Positions 35,419 to 46,244 of a DNA stretch of 64,000 bases are shown here, one piece after another (position 1 is the stretch's first letter; every line of letters starts with the position of its first letter). Under the pieces are notes generated by a model. That model searched no databases. It was not told the DNA's origin and saw nothing but the letters and a program-made list of their open reading frames with translations. Made by a program: the position numbers and the translations under genes. The DNA comes from Voacanga thouarsii (lineage: Eukaryota > Streptophyta > Magnoliopsida > Gentianales > Apocynaceae), in the NCBI GenBank assembly GCA_026120185.1, contig JANUWF010001942.1, positions 744,001-808,000 on the forward strand. The letters are read 5' to 3'.

Positions 35419-36791
35419 CGTTTGTTGCTAGGGTTGGAGTTGTTTCGTGTCTTACACCCATCTAGGGTTTCGTGTATATATCCTATATAACACAAAAATC
35501 CTGCTGAAAAATCCTCCATCTAAGAATTCTAAAATAGTTAGAATTTCTTAATTGTAATTGGAAACATCAAATTCTCACAATTACAATTTGGACTATAAAT
35601 TATAACTAATTATAATTTAGCCACAAGAACTTCTCTTTCTCGCAATTAACCCCACTATGTTATCAAATAACATCTTGAGTATATAATCCTCTATTATGTG
35701 TCTCCTATTACGTTTCCCAGTCAATTGGCAGCGAACATGAATTAATCCAAATGTCTTTGAGATTAATAATTCATAATTAATTAGAATTAATCATATTAAT
35801 TCTAATCAGGATTGGTTTATTAATTTATCAATTAATAAACCTATATTCCCAGTTTATGAGCGGTATCTAGCAACACATCATGACCACCTAAGAGTTCAGG
35901 AAGTCAAGTGGCTTGACATGAACCCTTCAATAACAAACTACAGTGCAATTAACTCTTTTTATCATACAATATCTCATTCGATTTGGAGTACGAAATTAGT
36001 ACCAACTCCCTCCAGAATGTATATTAATTCTGACCTGAATATAATAGTACTTGTACCAGAAATCCACTACTCCAGATGTGTATCAATTGGAACTGTTTCT
36101 AATACACAGTCACATTGGCCAAGGACTTCTTGAGTAGTAATTTCTACAAGTGGCTGTGAGATATTCACCCCTACTATTAGGAGTGGTGAATCATTTATTA
36201 ACACTCTCAACTACTTTCGTTTACCTCACAATGTACCCAATATCCATCCCATAGGCGGCCCTCGATTTGGCTCCAGAGATTGGAATCAAAGCACACTGCT
36301 CAGCAAATAAAGTACATTGGAGATCTCAAGTCTAAGGATAATTACACGTTTGCTATATTGAGATTATATCACTGGCACTAAATAGTTATCCATGTAATTA
36401 TCTCATAGTTAGATAATCCAATGTACTTGTTCCATTAACAAGAATCCATGTGTTAACTTTGAGTATTTCAATACTCACGAATATGAGAACCACCACCTGA
36501 TTAAATCAGGAAGTCTAACACATGCTAGTCTTAACGCATTAACGATGTCCTATCTCATTAATACTACGACTAGGGATTATTTAAGTACTAACACTATACA
36601 GTGTAGTAGGAATCTCATATTATGATCTTTATCATGATTTCCTTAACACAGTATTGTACTAGGGACCATAGCTAACAGTTATATTACATAAAAGTAAACA
36701 AAAGAAACTGTAAGATAAATAATGCCTTTTATTAAAATAAAATGTGTCATATAGAACGTACAAGTGATTGGCTGTAGGGCATAACACTAAC
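34977..36791 (-). mobile_element. Solo LTR of the copia-2 family (Angela/Tork-like)
   Basis: Aligns end to end with the copia-2 3' LTR pieces at 48,964-49,446 and 52,653-53,657, and extends about 315 bp beyond where that copy is truncated. The ends are TGGTAG... and ...CTAACA. No internal copia sequence is attached. Flanks AGAAA and GTATG do not match, so either one edge is misplaced or a deletion followed. It contains a long GA microsatellite. Confidence 0.8.
35341..35415. repeat. (GA)n microsatellite, about 75 bp
   Basis: Almost uninterrupted GA repeats inside the LTR. The homologous place in the other copia-2 LTR (about 49,305-49,330) has only a short GA/GGA stretch, so it expanded after insertion. 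It generates spurious Ser-Leu repeat ORFs on the minus strand. Confidence 0.95.
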
Positions 36792-39350
36792 AGTATGATG
36801 GGAGAAGAAATACCTATATTATTCACAAGAGAAGGAACAAAATATATTGTACTTCCTATGTCTCCAAAAGAGGTGAATAGTAAATAAAGAATCATGAGGG
36901 AGAGAGAAAAAAGGAACAGTGTAGAAAGTGCCTAAGAAAAATAAAAAATTGAGAAAGATCAAGAGACTAGAGAAAAGAAGATGAAAGAGAGAATGGAAAA
37001 ACCAAAGCTAATGATAATTAAAGATAAGAGTGAGCAAAAAGAAAAGATTGGCGGGAAAAAAAGAGTGAACTTTTTGGCTAAGGAGAGTGAGATAATTGAG
37101 CCCATAGAAGTTAAGGAACCAGTTATCTTTTTTATTTGTAAAGGTTCCTATGTTGCTACTCATGATTCTACTCGTTTCTTGTCTCTTGAGATTGTAGGTA
37201 TGATCCAAAAGTTTACAATGTTTTTCCCAAGGAGAGACTCAGAGGGTTAATACCATTGAGAGGCATTGATCATCAAATTGACTTTGTGCCCTGAAGCCGT
37301 GATTCTAAATAGACCAGCATATTGAAGTAAGCCGAAGAAGGCCAAAGAATTATAACAATAAGTTGAGGAGTTGCTTGAGAAGAGGCATATGAGAGAGAGC
37401 CTAAGCCCAAATGCATTCCCAGTTCTATTAGTACCTAAGAATGATGGGATATGACGAAGGTGTGTATATTGTCACACCGTCAACAATATCAGGGCAAAGT
37501 ATCGCTATCCCATTCTAAGGTTAGATGACTTATCTGATAAGTTACATAGATCATGCATATTTTCAAAATTTGATTTAAAATTTGGTTACCATCAAATAAG
37601 GATTAAAGAAGAGAATAAGTGGAAAACAACATTTAAAACCAAACAATGACTTTATGAGTAGCTTGTGATACCTTTTGGACTCTCTAATGCACATAGTATA
37701 TTCATGCGTTTGATGCATCATGTATTAAGGGAGTTTATTAGGAAATTTGTTGTTGTTTATTTTGAAGATATCTTGATTTGTAGCAAGTCTTATAGTGATA
37801 ATGTTGGTTATCTTAGGAGTATGCTAATTGCCCTTCGTAGGGAGAGACTTTTTGTCATTCTTGAGAAGTGTTCATTTTGCTTAGAAAAGATAATATTCTT
37901 GGGGTATGTTGTGAGTGCCAATGGTATTGAGATTAATGAGAGCAAAATTTAAGTGAATCAAACTTAGCCAACACCTACTACCGTTACCGAAGTTAGGAAT
38001 TTCCATAAGTTAGCTAGTTCCTATAGGAGCTCCATCAAGAATTTTAGCACCTAACTACTACTTTGATTGATATTGTGAAGAAGAATGTAGGATATAGATG
38101 GAGAAATGAGCAAGAAGAAGCTTTTAAAACCCTTAAAGACAAGTGACCCAAGCCCCATTATTCGTTTTGCCAAATTTTGAGAGGGCCTTAAAGGTAGAAT
38201 GTGATGTAAGTGGAGTAAGAATAGGAACCATGTTGACCCAAGACAAAAGGCCTATCGTTTATTCTAGTAAGAAGATATCTAGAGTAGTCTTAAAATACTC
38301 TACCTATGATAAGGAATTTTATGCCTTAGTTAGGACTCTTTAGTATTGACAATATTATTTACTTCTTGAGTTAGTTATTCACACAGATCGTGAATAATTT
38401 AAGCATCTATTAGGGCAACACAATCTTAATAAGAGGCATGTACGATGGACGGAGCTTATTGAAGCCTTTCCATATGTTGTCAAGTACAAGAAAAGTAAGA
38501 AGAACATTGTAGAGGATGCTCTTTCAAGAAGGTATACTTTACTTAGCTTTCTTGATACTAAATTGCTTGGGTTTGAGATGTTAAAGGATTTGTATGCTAA
38601 TGATGAGGAATTTGGTAAAACCTTTCTCACTTGTGAGAAAAATAGAATTAGAAAATTTTATAGAAGCGAGGGATTCTTGTTCTAGAAAAATAGTCTTTGT
38701 GTGCCTAGAGGATCTATTAGACTATTATCAGTTAAGGAGCCACATGGGATAGGTTTGATAGGACACTTTGGAGTTGCCAAAACCTTTTGTATCTTAAAGG
38801 AGCATTTCTTTTTGCCCAAATAAATAGGGATGTTGAGAAATTTTGTGAACAATACATAACTTATAGGAAGGCAAAATCTAGATCTTTTCCTCATGGTTTT
38901 TATACTCCTCTACCCACCCTTACTTCACCATAGGTTGACATTTCTATGGATTTTATTTTAGGTGTACCTAGGACCAAAATAGGAAATGATTCTATTTTTA
39001 TTGCAGATCAATTCTTCAAGGAAGCTGTGAGAATATATGAAATACCCAGGACAATTCATTCTGATAGGGATACAAAATTTCTTAGTTATTTTTGGTGAAT
39101 TTTGTAGCGAAAGCTTGGGACTAACCTTTTATTTTCTACAGCTTATCACCTGCAAACCAATAGCCAAACGGAAACTATTAACTGAACTCTTACACAACTC
39201 TGAAGGGCTATGATCAAATGGAATTTAAAGGTGTGGAAAGAATGACTACCACACATTGAATTTTCTTATAATCACACTACTCATTCTACTACTACTTTTT
39301 CTCCACTTGAAATTGTTTAAGTTTAATCCATTAACTCTATTAGACTTTGT
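36792..39350 (+). pseudogene. Ty3/gypsy pol (RT, RNase H, integrase), decayed
   Basis: After a linker (36.98-37.25 kb) come RT motifs AYRSxPEE-like, VLLVPKNDG, RYPILRLDDL, FSKFDLKFGYHQIRIKEENK, VIPFGLSNAHS and VVVYFEDILI. The catalytic YFDD box is YFED, a change in an essential Asp. RNase H follows (FERALKVECDVSGVRIGTML, PIVYSSKKIS, LKYSTYDKEFYALVRTL, NIVEDALSRRYTLL). The integrase part has the zinc region (HGIGLIGHFGVAKTF, H...H present), then DFIL/STAYHLQTNSQTE. The frame breaks many times, and the gene ends near 39,345 in the integrase region (FSPLEIV). This is the partner of the gag at 30.1-31.3 kb; the protease part between them is absent. Confidence 0.82.
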
Positions 39351-39359
39351 AATATCCTA

Positions 39360-39493
39360 CTCTATTTGAGAATTTAAATAGAGTAATATTAGTATTAACA
39401 ATATAAGAAATATATGGAAGGAATAGATCACTTGGAAGCATGATATTGTTCACTCAAGGAGGTAAGGTTTCTTTACTTTGAGTTAGAGTGATT

Positions 39494-39550
<57 letters not shown>

Positions 39551-39570
39551 GTATTATTATGGAGACTTGA
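39360..39570. repeat. AT-rich spacer with (AT)n microsatellite
   Basis: A TA/AT dinucleotide tract with two TG interruptions runs 39,492-39,556. A short palindrome (ctctatttgagaatttaaatagag) lies at 39,360-39,383, given here as a 24-base span whose arms are ctctatt and aatagag. No gene. Confidence 0.85.
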
Positions 39571-41155
39571 TGTGCATGTGGTTTATGCTAGTTCTATATT
39601 TTAGAAAATAGATCCAATATTCAATCAATTTTTAAAATAAAATACTAATTTAACTCACATACACACACACACATTTGGGTAAGTATACCCATCATGTAGT
39701 ATAGAGTGTAGTTGGTAAGTATCGAACACCCTAAAAAATGTGATCAATTACTCCTACTTCCACTTGAATTCTATTGTTTAATCAACCAAAATAAGAAGTA
39801 AAGTGACTAATTACTACTGTAAAGGATAAGAAAGCACCACACGAATACATTAGCCCAATTCTCATGATAAAGATTAAAATATCACAAGGAAAGATTCACA
39901 TAAGGAAAGGAGATTGGCCATGTAATTAAATATGAATTCCCCCAAGAATACTCAAATAATAAACATTACTCAATCAACTAATATCAAATCTAAGCATTGA
40001 CAAGATTTTTGAAATAAAGTACAATTCACTTTTTCTCGAGTAATGAATCTTCCATCCTAGGATCCAACACATAGATAACTCTATCATACAAATTAAACTC
40101 AAGGATGCTTAAAATCAAGGAAATCTAATTACAAGCTAAAATGCCTTAGAATCGTTATCTATAGACTACCTCAAAACCTCATCTATCATTAAGTTCTAAA
40201 TCTCCCAAATCATTTTTCAAGTTTATTAAGGGAAAACAAATCCAACATAAAAGGGAACCCATCTCATGAATCCTTTCTCAAGCTTAATATAAGGGAATTA
40301 CTTAATTAATCAGTTCAACCAATAAAACCCAAGTGATAAATGACTCAAAATAGACATCAATTAATCAAATAAACATCAAGTGTAAATTAGGGTACAACCC
40401 TTTAATTGCAAATCAAATCAATGAAGTTCAACAACTATAGAATCAAATCACAAAGGGGAAAAAGAAAAAACTCATAGATAAGGTCTCTCTTCTGCTTTGT
40501 AATCTTTTTTTGGGTTGCTCATTTTTTCTCAAATCCTCCTTGATTTTCTCTTTCTTGTGTTCCAAGGGGTTTCTCATTTTTTTTTTTTTTTTTTTTTGTA
40601 GGTGGCTCCCTCTCAAATGACCAAGAAAAGTAGTATTTATTGGTTCATTTGTGAATCCTTAAAAATATGTAGAATAAGAGGTAATCTGCAATATTGCATG
40701 ACGCTGTGGAAAGTGGCCTGCACTATGCCGTGCATGTTCTGATCCTCTAATCTTGACTCAAAATGACGTCATAGGATTAGTTGTTGCTATGTGCTGGATG
40801 ATGCACAATGGTGTGGACGATGATAAGCATGGCACCGTGAAGCTTCAGATGTTCTACATTTCTGCATCTTGATGATGCTCGGTAATGGGCATGGCGCCAT
40901 TGACTCTTAAAATGTTGACTTCTAAAGTTTAGCAATTGCACAAGAGCGTGTAGATTGAGGAGCATGGCACCTTGTCCCTTCAGTTTAGTTCTTTTTTTCA
41001 ATCTTTTTCTCATTGAATCCTTATTTTTAATCTTAATTGTTTCATCCTACATGAAATAAGGAGAAAATAGGAGATTAAGTAGCAATCTAAAATGCATTTC
41101 TACAAAATTTAAACACAAATTATGCATAAAATATGTGTACAATGGACATCCATCA
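39571..41155 (-). mobile_element. 3' LTR of an Athila-like element (same family as 12.9-14.4 kb)
   Basis: Aligns with 12,890-14,425 over most of its length (shared phrases such as gtaccacacgaatacat/gcaccacacgaatacat). The right end GGACATCCATCA is followed by a decayed polypurine tract. The U3 (40,690-40,985) contains palindrome-like words including gcatggcgccattg and gcatggcaccgtg. Confidence 0.78.
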
Positions 41156-42600
41156 CTGTTCCATACTTGAGCTTTTACTTGTCCTCAAGTAAAGTATCAA
41201 AATTAAAACCGTTCCAAACAAAATACATAAAAATCAAGAGTAGATTTTTAGGAATAATGACTACTTGTTGGAAAAGAGATTTATTTTCCATTGAGATGAG
41301 AATTTAGTTCAAGATCATTTAACTTAGCTAAACTCATATAAATATATGTACTTGAATAGATAAAACTAGGGCTATCAAAGTTGAATTAATCAAGTCTATA
41401 TCTATTCAACAAGTGTTATCCTATTTCTTAAGTCAAGAATACGACTTAAGTGATTCATATAAGCAGGGGATAATGAGTTACTTAAGTTCCTTGACTTCCA
41501 AAAGCTATTGCAGTCTACGTAGTAAATAGAAGATTGGTTTATATGCTCACGTTTGCAGAGTAATGTAATTGCCTAATCGAGATAAAATGAAAAATTTTAA
41601 ACTTTTACATTATTCTCTAATGTCATTTTCTTTCTATGGCAAGGTAATGTAATTGCCTAATGAAGATAAAATAAAAGATTTTCTGTAATTACATTACTTT
41701 ACTCATTTCTCTTATGTTTTTTCCCCAATCCATATTTATTTAAATCCAGAACAATGACTAGCTAGATTATAAATAAGTCAAGATTCCTTAGATTTCATCA
41801 TAAGTTTCTCATCCAATCTCAAGAAATAAAATGTCACCATATTTACTAAAATATAGACAAGGTTAAGCTAAATTCTCAATATCTAATCCATATCACATCA
41901 AATATACATATTTACCTAAGAGTATCCAGTCAAAATAAACTCATTCCAAGTTCTTATGTCAAGAAAAATATAATTGCAATTTCAAAGGCATTCAAAATAA
42001 GAAAAAAATAAAAAAATAAAAAAATTTAGCTTAAATTTTCAAAAACCAATTCCAATCCCATAAATAAAATAATGATCTTGCAAAGAATACACTTTAATCT
42101 CTCCCCTATATTTAAAATAGATGATGTCCTTATTAGCTAACTAAATATATAATGTGAATGTATGCAATGAAACTAAAAATAATAATAAGGAGGAAAGAAT
42201 GAAAGTAATACTTCCCAAGTGAGTAAAATTTTGAATTTTGCATTGAAGAGAAAAGAATCAAGATTTTAGCATCTAAGAAAGATTATATCCAGAGTCATCC
42301 AAAGGAAATAAATACTAATAAGTTTGAAATAAAATAAAAAAAATTGAATCAAGACAAAGAACTAAATGAAATATCCATAAAATAAAACAAAACAGTGCAA
42401 ATCCTATCCCTGATATAGTCTACAGCCTCCGTGGCTGCTCTGCTCAGGCTCATTAGGTCCCAAATCGCCATATCTTTTCAGTCTATCCTACATAGTACAT
42501 AGGAAAGTATCTAAAGTAGGCTGTTGAGTACGGATAGCATCTAGCCCTACTCCTACATTCTAGGGCTCAGTCTAGGCCATCTAAAGTTGCTTATCAATCC
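41156..42600 (-). other. Non-coding 3' region of the Athila-like element
   Basis: Two purine cassettes on the minus strand: one next to the LTR (about 41,156-41,195) and one near 42,095-42,140, spaced about 1 kb as in the other elements. A 140-bp MITE-like repeat lies between them. No coding frame. Confidence 0.55.
41559..41698. mobile_element. Small MITE-like repeat
   Basis: The left end agtaatgtaatt is the exact reverse complement of the right end aattacattact (12 bp). Inside, the phrase gtaatgtaattgcctaat occurs twice (about 41,560 and 41,644). Flanking target duplications are not evident, so this may be a fragment. Confidence 0.45.
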
Positions 42601-43695
42601 ATCGAATGTCTAACCTTGCTTCTCTAGTAATCCTATCATTTGCTCCTACTGAGCAATAATTTGACTCTGCTGTGCTACTGTGTCCTGAAGAGCATGGACG
42701 CCATTGGTAAGCGTGGCAAAGTGTTTGTGCACCTCTACCTAGAAATTAATAGTGGTAGTAGGTTGTCCAATACTGGGTCTTTATGCTCTGGAAAATTCTA
42801 CTCTGGCAGTCTCTATTGCTAGGGGTTGCTATTATGGTGGAAGCTGCCATCTCTGTCCTGCCCACTCTCTAAACTCACTTGGAGTTAGCCATATTTTTGC
42901 ATCCTCATCATAGCTATAGCCATAGAAAACTAACATCCTATCAGCAACTATCTCACTAGCAATAGTAGTAGATGCTACCTTAACCTCCGCTAGTTCCTAT
43001 AAGTGCTAAAGTATCATGTTAATCACTAGTGGGTAGGCAAATGCCTTAGACGGATTGGTGGAAAACACTATATCTCGCTTGTAAGGAATGATAAGGAGGC
43101 TAGAGAAATAGGTTGTTAGTGGATATGATTATGTAATACATAGATGTCCACTAACCTACCCTCATTGAAACCACTTGCCCTAGGGCAATATTAAAGGCCA
43201 ACAAATAAACCACCAGTCTGTACTAAGTAGGTAAGTCAGAAACAAGTAAAACCTTTGCCTGCCCAGCTCGCTGATATACTAGTTGTAGCTCAGTCCTGGC
43301 TATCTTAAATTTTCACTATGGATCTGACACTACTTTTTATTGTAGTGTCAATCTCTACTCTTGCTCTCTCGTCTCTCAATCCCAAAATAGTGGCTAGAAG
43401 CTCCCTAGTCAGACTGATACAAACTCTTCTGACTATAGTATCATTATTTCTCAGATTATTCTGCTTCTCAACTTCCATATTGGTATAAAACTCCTTGACT
43501 AGAGTAGGATAGTAAACTCCTTGCAACCCTAAGATAGGTCCCCATCCAATTTGCCTGAACAGTTGACTAATTTTCAATACGTGGTCTAGGACAGGATCAA
43601 GTGTCCTCTCAATAATGATCTTCCTCCCATCCCTTTTCTCAAATCATTCCTTATTCTCTTCAGCAACAAATCTAGTAGAATTGGAGGGTTAAGGT
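42600..43695 (-). pseudogene. 'Putative plant transposon protein' ORF after pol, copy 3, N-terminally cut
   Basis: The best part (43,577-43,305) reads LKISQLFRQIGWGPILGLQG, YYPTLVKEFYTNM, ISLTRELLATILGLRDER. Further left the frame is broken, but a C-terminal stretch resembling HKHFATLTNGVHALQD is still recognisable near 42,750-42,680. The order on the minus strand (ORF, purine cassettes, polypurine tract, 3' LTR) is that of an Athila-type element whose pol is lost. The N-terminus is cut by the copia-3 LTR at 43,696. The block GW-x-PILGLQG...YP-x-LVKEFY is shared with 16.2 kb. Confidence 0.7.
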
Positions 43696-44926
43696 TGTTG
43701 GTATGTATGCCCTCGTAGACTAGTTTGCTGATGTAATTTTGACTTGTATTAATAAAAGATTTTTCTCAGAATTTATTTATGAAATCTTCTTTTTATTTGT
43801 GTACAGTTTTTTTAGAAAGGACCCATTGTGTTTAAGTAAATGGTTCATGTGAATGGTGGCCTTTCATAGTAAGGTATGGACCATGAGATGTTTAACACAT
43901 ATACTGTTGTTCTTAACCGAATGATGAGAATAGGAATCTCATCATGGCATGGTTATTGTATTATGAATTCTAAATAGGAAATAGCTTGCCTTTAGCCAAT
44001 GAGTAGTCTTCTTATTTCATAGTACAAGAGTATTTAGAAAATGTAGAACATAACCTGTAGCAGTGGTTTCTAAAAATACTATGTAGACTACTACTGCTAC
44101 AGTGTAGACTTGTACTCTACAGCTTGAGTATAAGTTGGTGGTCTGACGAAGCTAGAAGCGTATGCTTTGATATACTATAATTGAGATTCTTGAGAATGAC
44201 CAATATACTTATATGTTGGGTATTGTGACTAGTTAGTCAATACAGACTTGTATTTATTGGGTTATTTTAATAGGCTCAAGAAAGAAATAATTAATTGTTA
44301 TTATTTTTGGACTTATTGGTCCAAAGAAAAATAATAAATTATTTTAGCCCAATAGCCTGGACTAAAGAGTTATTTTTATTCACAGTACAGAAGATTTAAG
44401 GATTACCCAAACCTCTTCTGTTGATAACCTCCGGATGTTTTGAAATATTAAACACCAGTGTTTTGGTTATCTGGTTATGTGAAGTATCATGGATTGTGAA
44501 TAGTCAGTGTATCCTCTCTTTCACAATAGACTCATGACACAGAGAAGAAAAACCAAAGCCTTTCTCTTTCTCTCTCGTTTCGTTTCGTTTCTTTTCTTTG
44601 TCTTTCTTCTTCTTGATTGTGCTAATTAATTTTAAAGGATCAAGAAGGACCTTTCCTCACCTAGGTTGTATAGATTAGATGGAGGAATATTCTGAGAAGC
44701 GAAAAACTTCGCATACATGCCAAGGAGAAGCCGAAGGATCACTGGATTTTTGCCAGAATTTGAGCCAAGACAAGTAGCCACTCCAATGGTTAGGACCTCG
44801 TCTTCTCAGCCAAACAGACCAAGGACATGCAAAGGTATTATTTTTCACCTTCCGCTGTGCCATGTCTTTACTTTTCTAGGTTTATTTTCCTTGCATGCTT
44901 GGTAACCTCTGTATTCATTGCCTTCA
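43696..44926 (+). mobile_element. 5' LTR of a third Angela-like copia element (copia-3)
   Basis: Starts TGTTGGTATGTATGCCCT, resembling the starts of copia-1 and copia-2 LTRs on their own strand (TGTTGGGGATATGCCCT, TGTTAGTGTTATGCCCT), and ends GCCTTCA, with a primer site next to it. It runs into the post-pol ORF, marking its insertion point. Confidence 0.75.
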
Positions 44927-44928
44927 AG

Positions 44929-44940
44929 TGGTATCAGAGA
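44929..44940 (+). other. Primer binding site, tRNA-iMet type
   Basis: TGGTATCAGAGA, 11 of 12 matches to TGGTATCAGAGC, two bases after the LTR end. Confidence 0.85.
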
Positions 44941-46244
44941 ATGATGCTTTGAATGGCTTAGGATTGATGCATGCTAGTTAATAAAATTATCAAGACTAAT
45001 GTGATGATTATGGTGAGATCATTCGCTGTTTTGGTATTGGTAGATGCATTGTAAACCTCGCGGTTAAAGTATAGGATCTCTATACAATTTTCCTTTACTG
45101 CTTTGTTTAGCATTTGTGTAAACCCGATTTGAAAGGGTAAAGGCAGATGTCATGTTTTTTTTGTTGAAGAAATGTAACAAGAACCGCCTTGGGTTGATCG
45201 TGAATGGAGTTGCAGAGAAGCCCAAAAAAATTGCAACGAAATCGGCGAAAAAAAAAATTTCTAAAGGAAGAAGATGAGCCAAGCCAAGCTGTGGCTCGGT
45301 GTGTTTGGAGCTAAGGTTGCCCTAGCTAGCCGCGGCTTGAAACCGCAGCCGGGCATGAGCGTTCCTCGGCTCGGCCGCACACGAGGAATGCATCCTCACG
45401 GAAGCTATTGCATCCTGGTCCGTATGCTCACCCAGTTAGAGCACGGGTAGGTGGCCCATAGGAAGACCCATGGACCATGGTTCGTGGGTGGGTGCAGTGT
45501 GGTAGGTGTACTAGACCATAGATAATATATATATATATATATATATTTAGTTCCATACAAGGCAAAATTTTTTTTATTGCAATAGTTAATATTTTTTGAA
45601 TATTTTGTAGGAAAAATAATAGTAAAGGATATTATGATTAAATAAGATCATTAATTAATTTAATTAATGTGTTTAATTTTTTTATTTTTAGGATTAAAAA
45701 AAGAAAAGTATGAAAACGTTTACAGTTTTCTAGCATGCTAATTATTTTAAGTCCTACGTGCACGTTTTCTCAAAGACCAAAGTCTTTGGAAAATTTATTT
45801 GACAAGGAAAATATTTTTCTTTAATTAAATGATTATTTTAACTTAAACAAAAATTAATCCTTGGTTATTTTCTTAAAGGTTTTTTATCCTTGATATAGAA
45901 AATATTTTGGATTTAGAAATTTTTATAAGTTAAAATAGAAAGCCATTTTAATTCATTTTAGCAAAGAAAAAATTATTTTTAATAAAATCTTAAGATCAAT
46001 ATCTCTAGGAATTTTTAAATTGAAAATTTTGAAATTATTAAATTTTTTACTTAAATAAAATTAATCCATGAGGAAAAATTTCTCAAAGCGTATAAATCTT
46101 GACACAGAAATTTTTTACGGATTTAGACATTTTATTTTAAGTTAAAGGGGAACTTAATTGAAAATTTTTCAAATGAGATGGTTGTCGCTACTGGATGATG
46201 AAATGGATTTGGATGTGATATGGTTCTGAAGGATGAACTTGTTG
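44941..46244 (+). other. Copia-3 leader, truncated before gag
   Basis: Long non-coding leader such as Angela-like elements have between primer site and gag. It contains a GC-rich patch (45,280-45,480) with a short inverted pair (gccgcggcttgaaaccgcagccg is 23 bases, arms cgcggctt and aaccgcag), a TA run (45,524-45,546) and AT-rich sequence. No gag start is reached before the next repeat at 46,245. Confidence 0.5.

Noticed and set aside
35276..35519. Two overlapping minus-strand ORFs with long Ser-Leu repeats
   Set aside because: They are translations of the GA microsatellite in an LTR.
37008..37208. Minus-strand ORF opposite the gypsy pol linker
   Set aside because: Shadow of the plus-strand pol frame.
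39492..39556. AT-rich repeat considered as a replication origin or matrix attachment region
   Set aside because: A plain dinucleotide microsatellite; nothing else supports such a role.
45280..45480. GC-rich patch considered as a CpG island or host promoter
   Set aside because: It lies in the copia-3 leader and no gene follows; the short inverted pair is weak.
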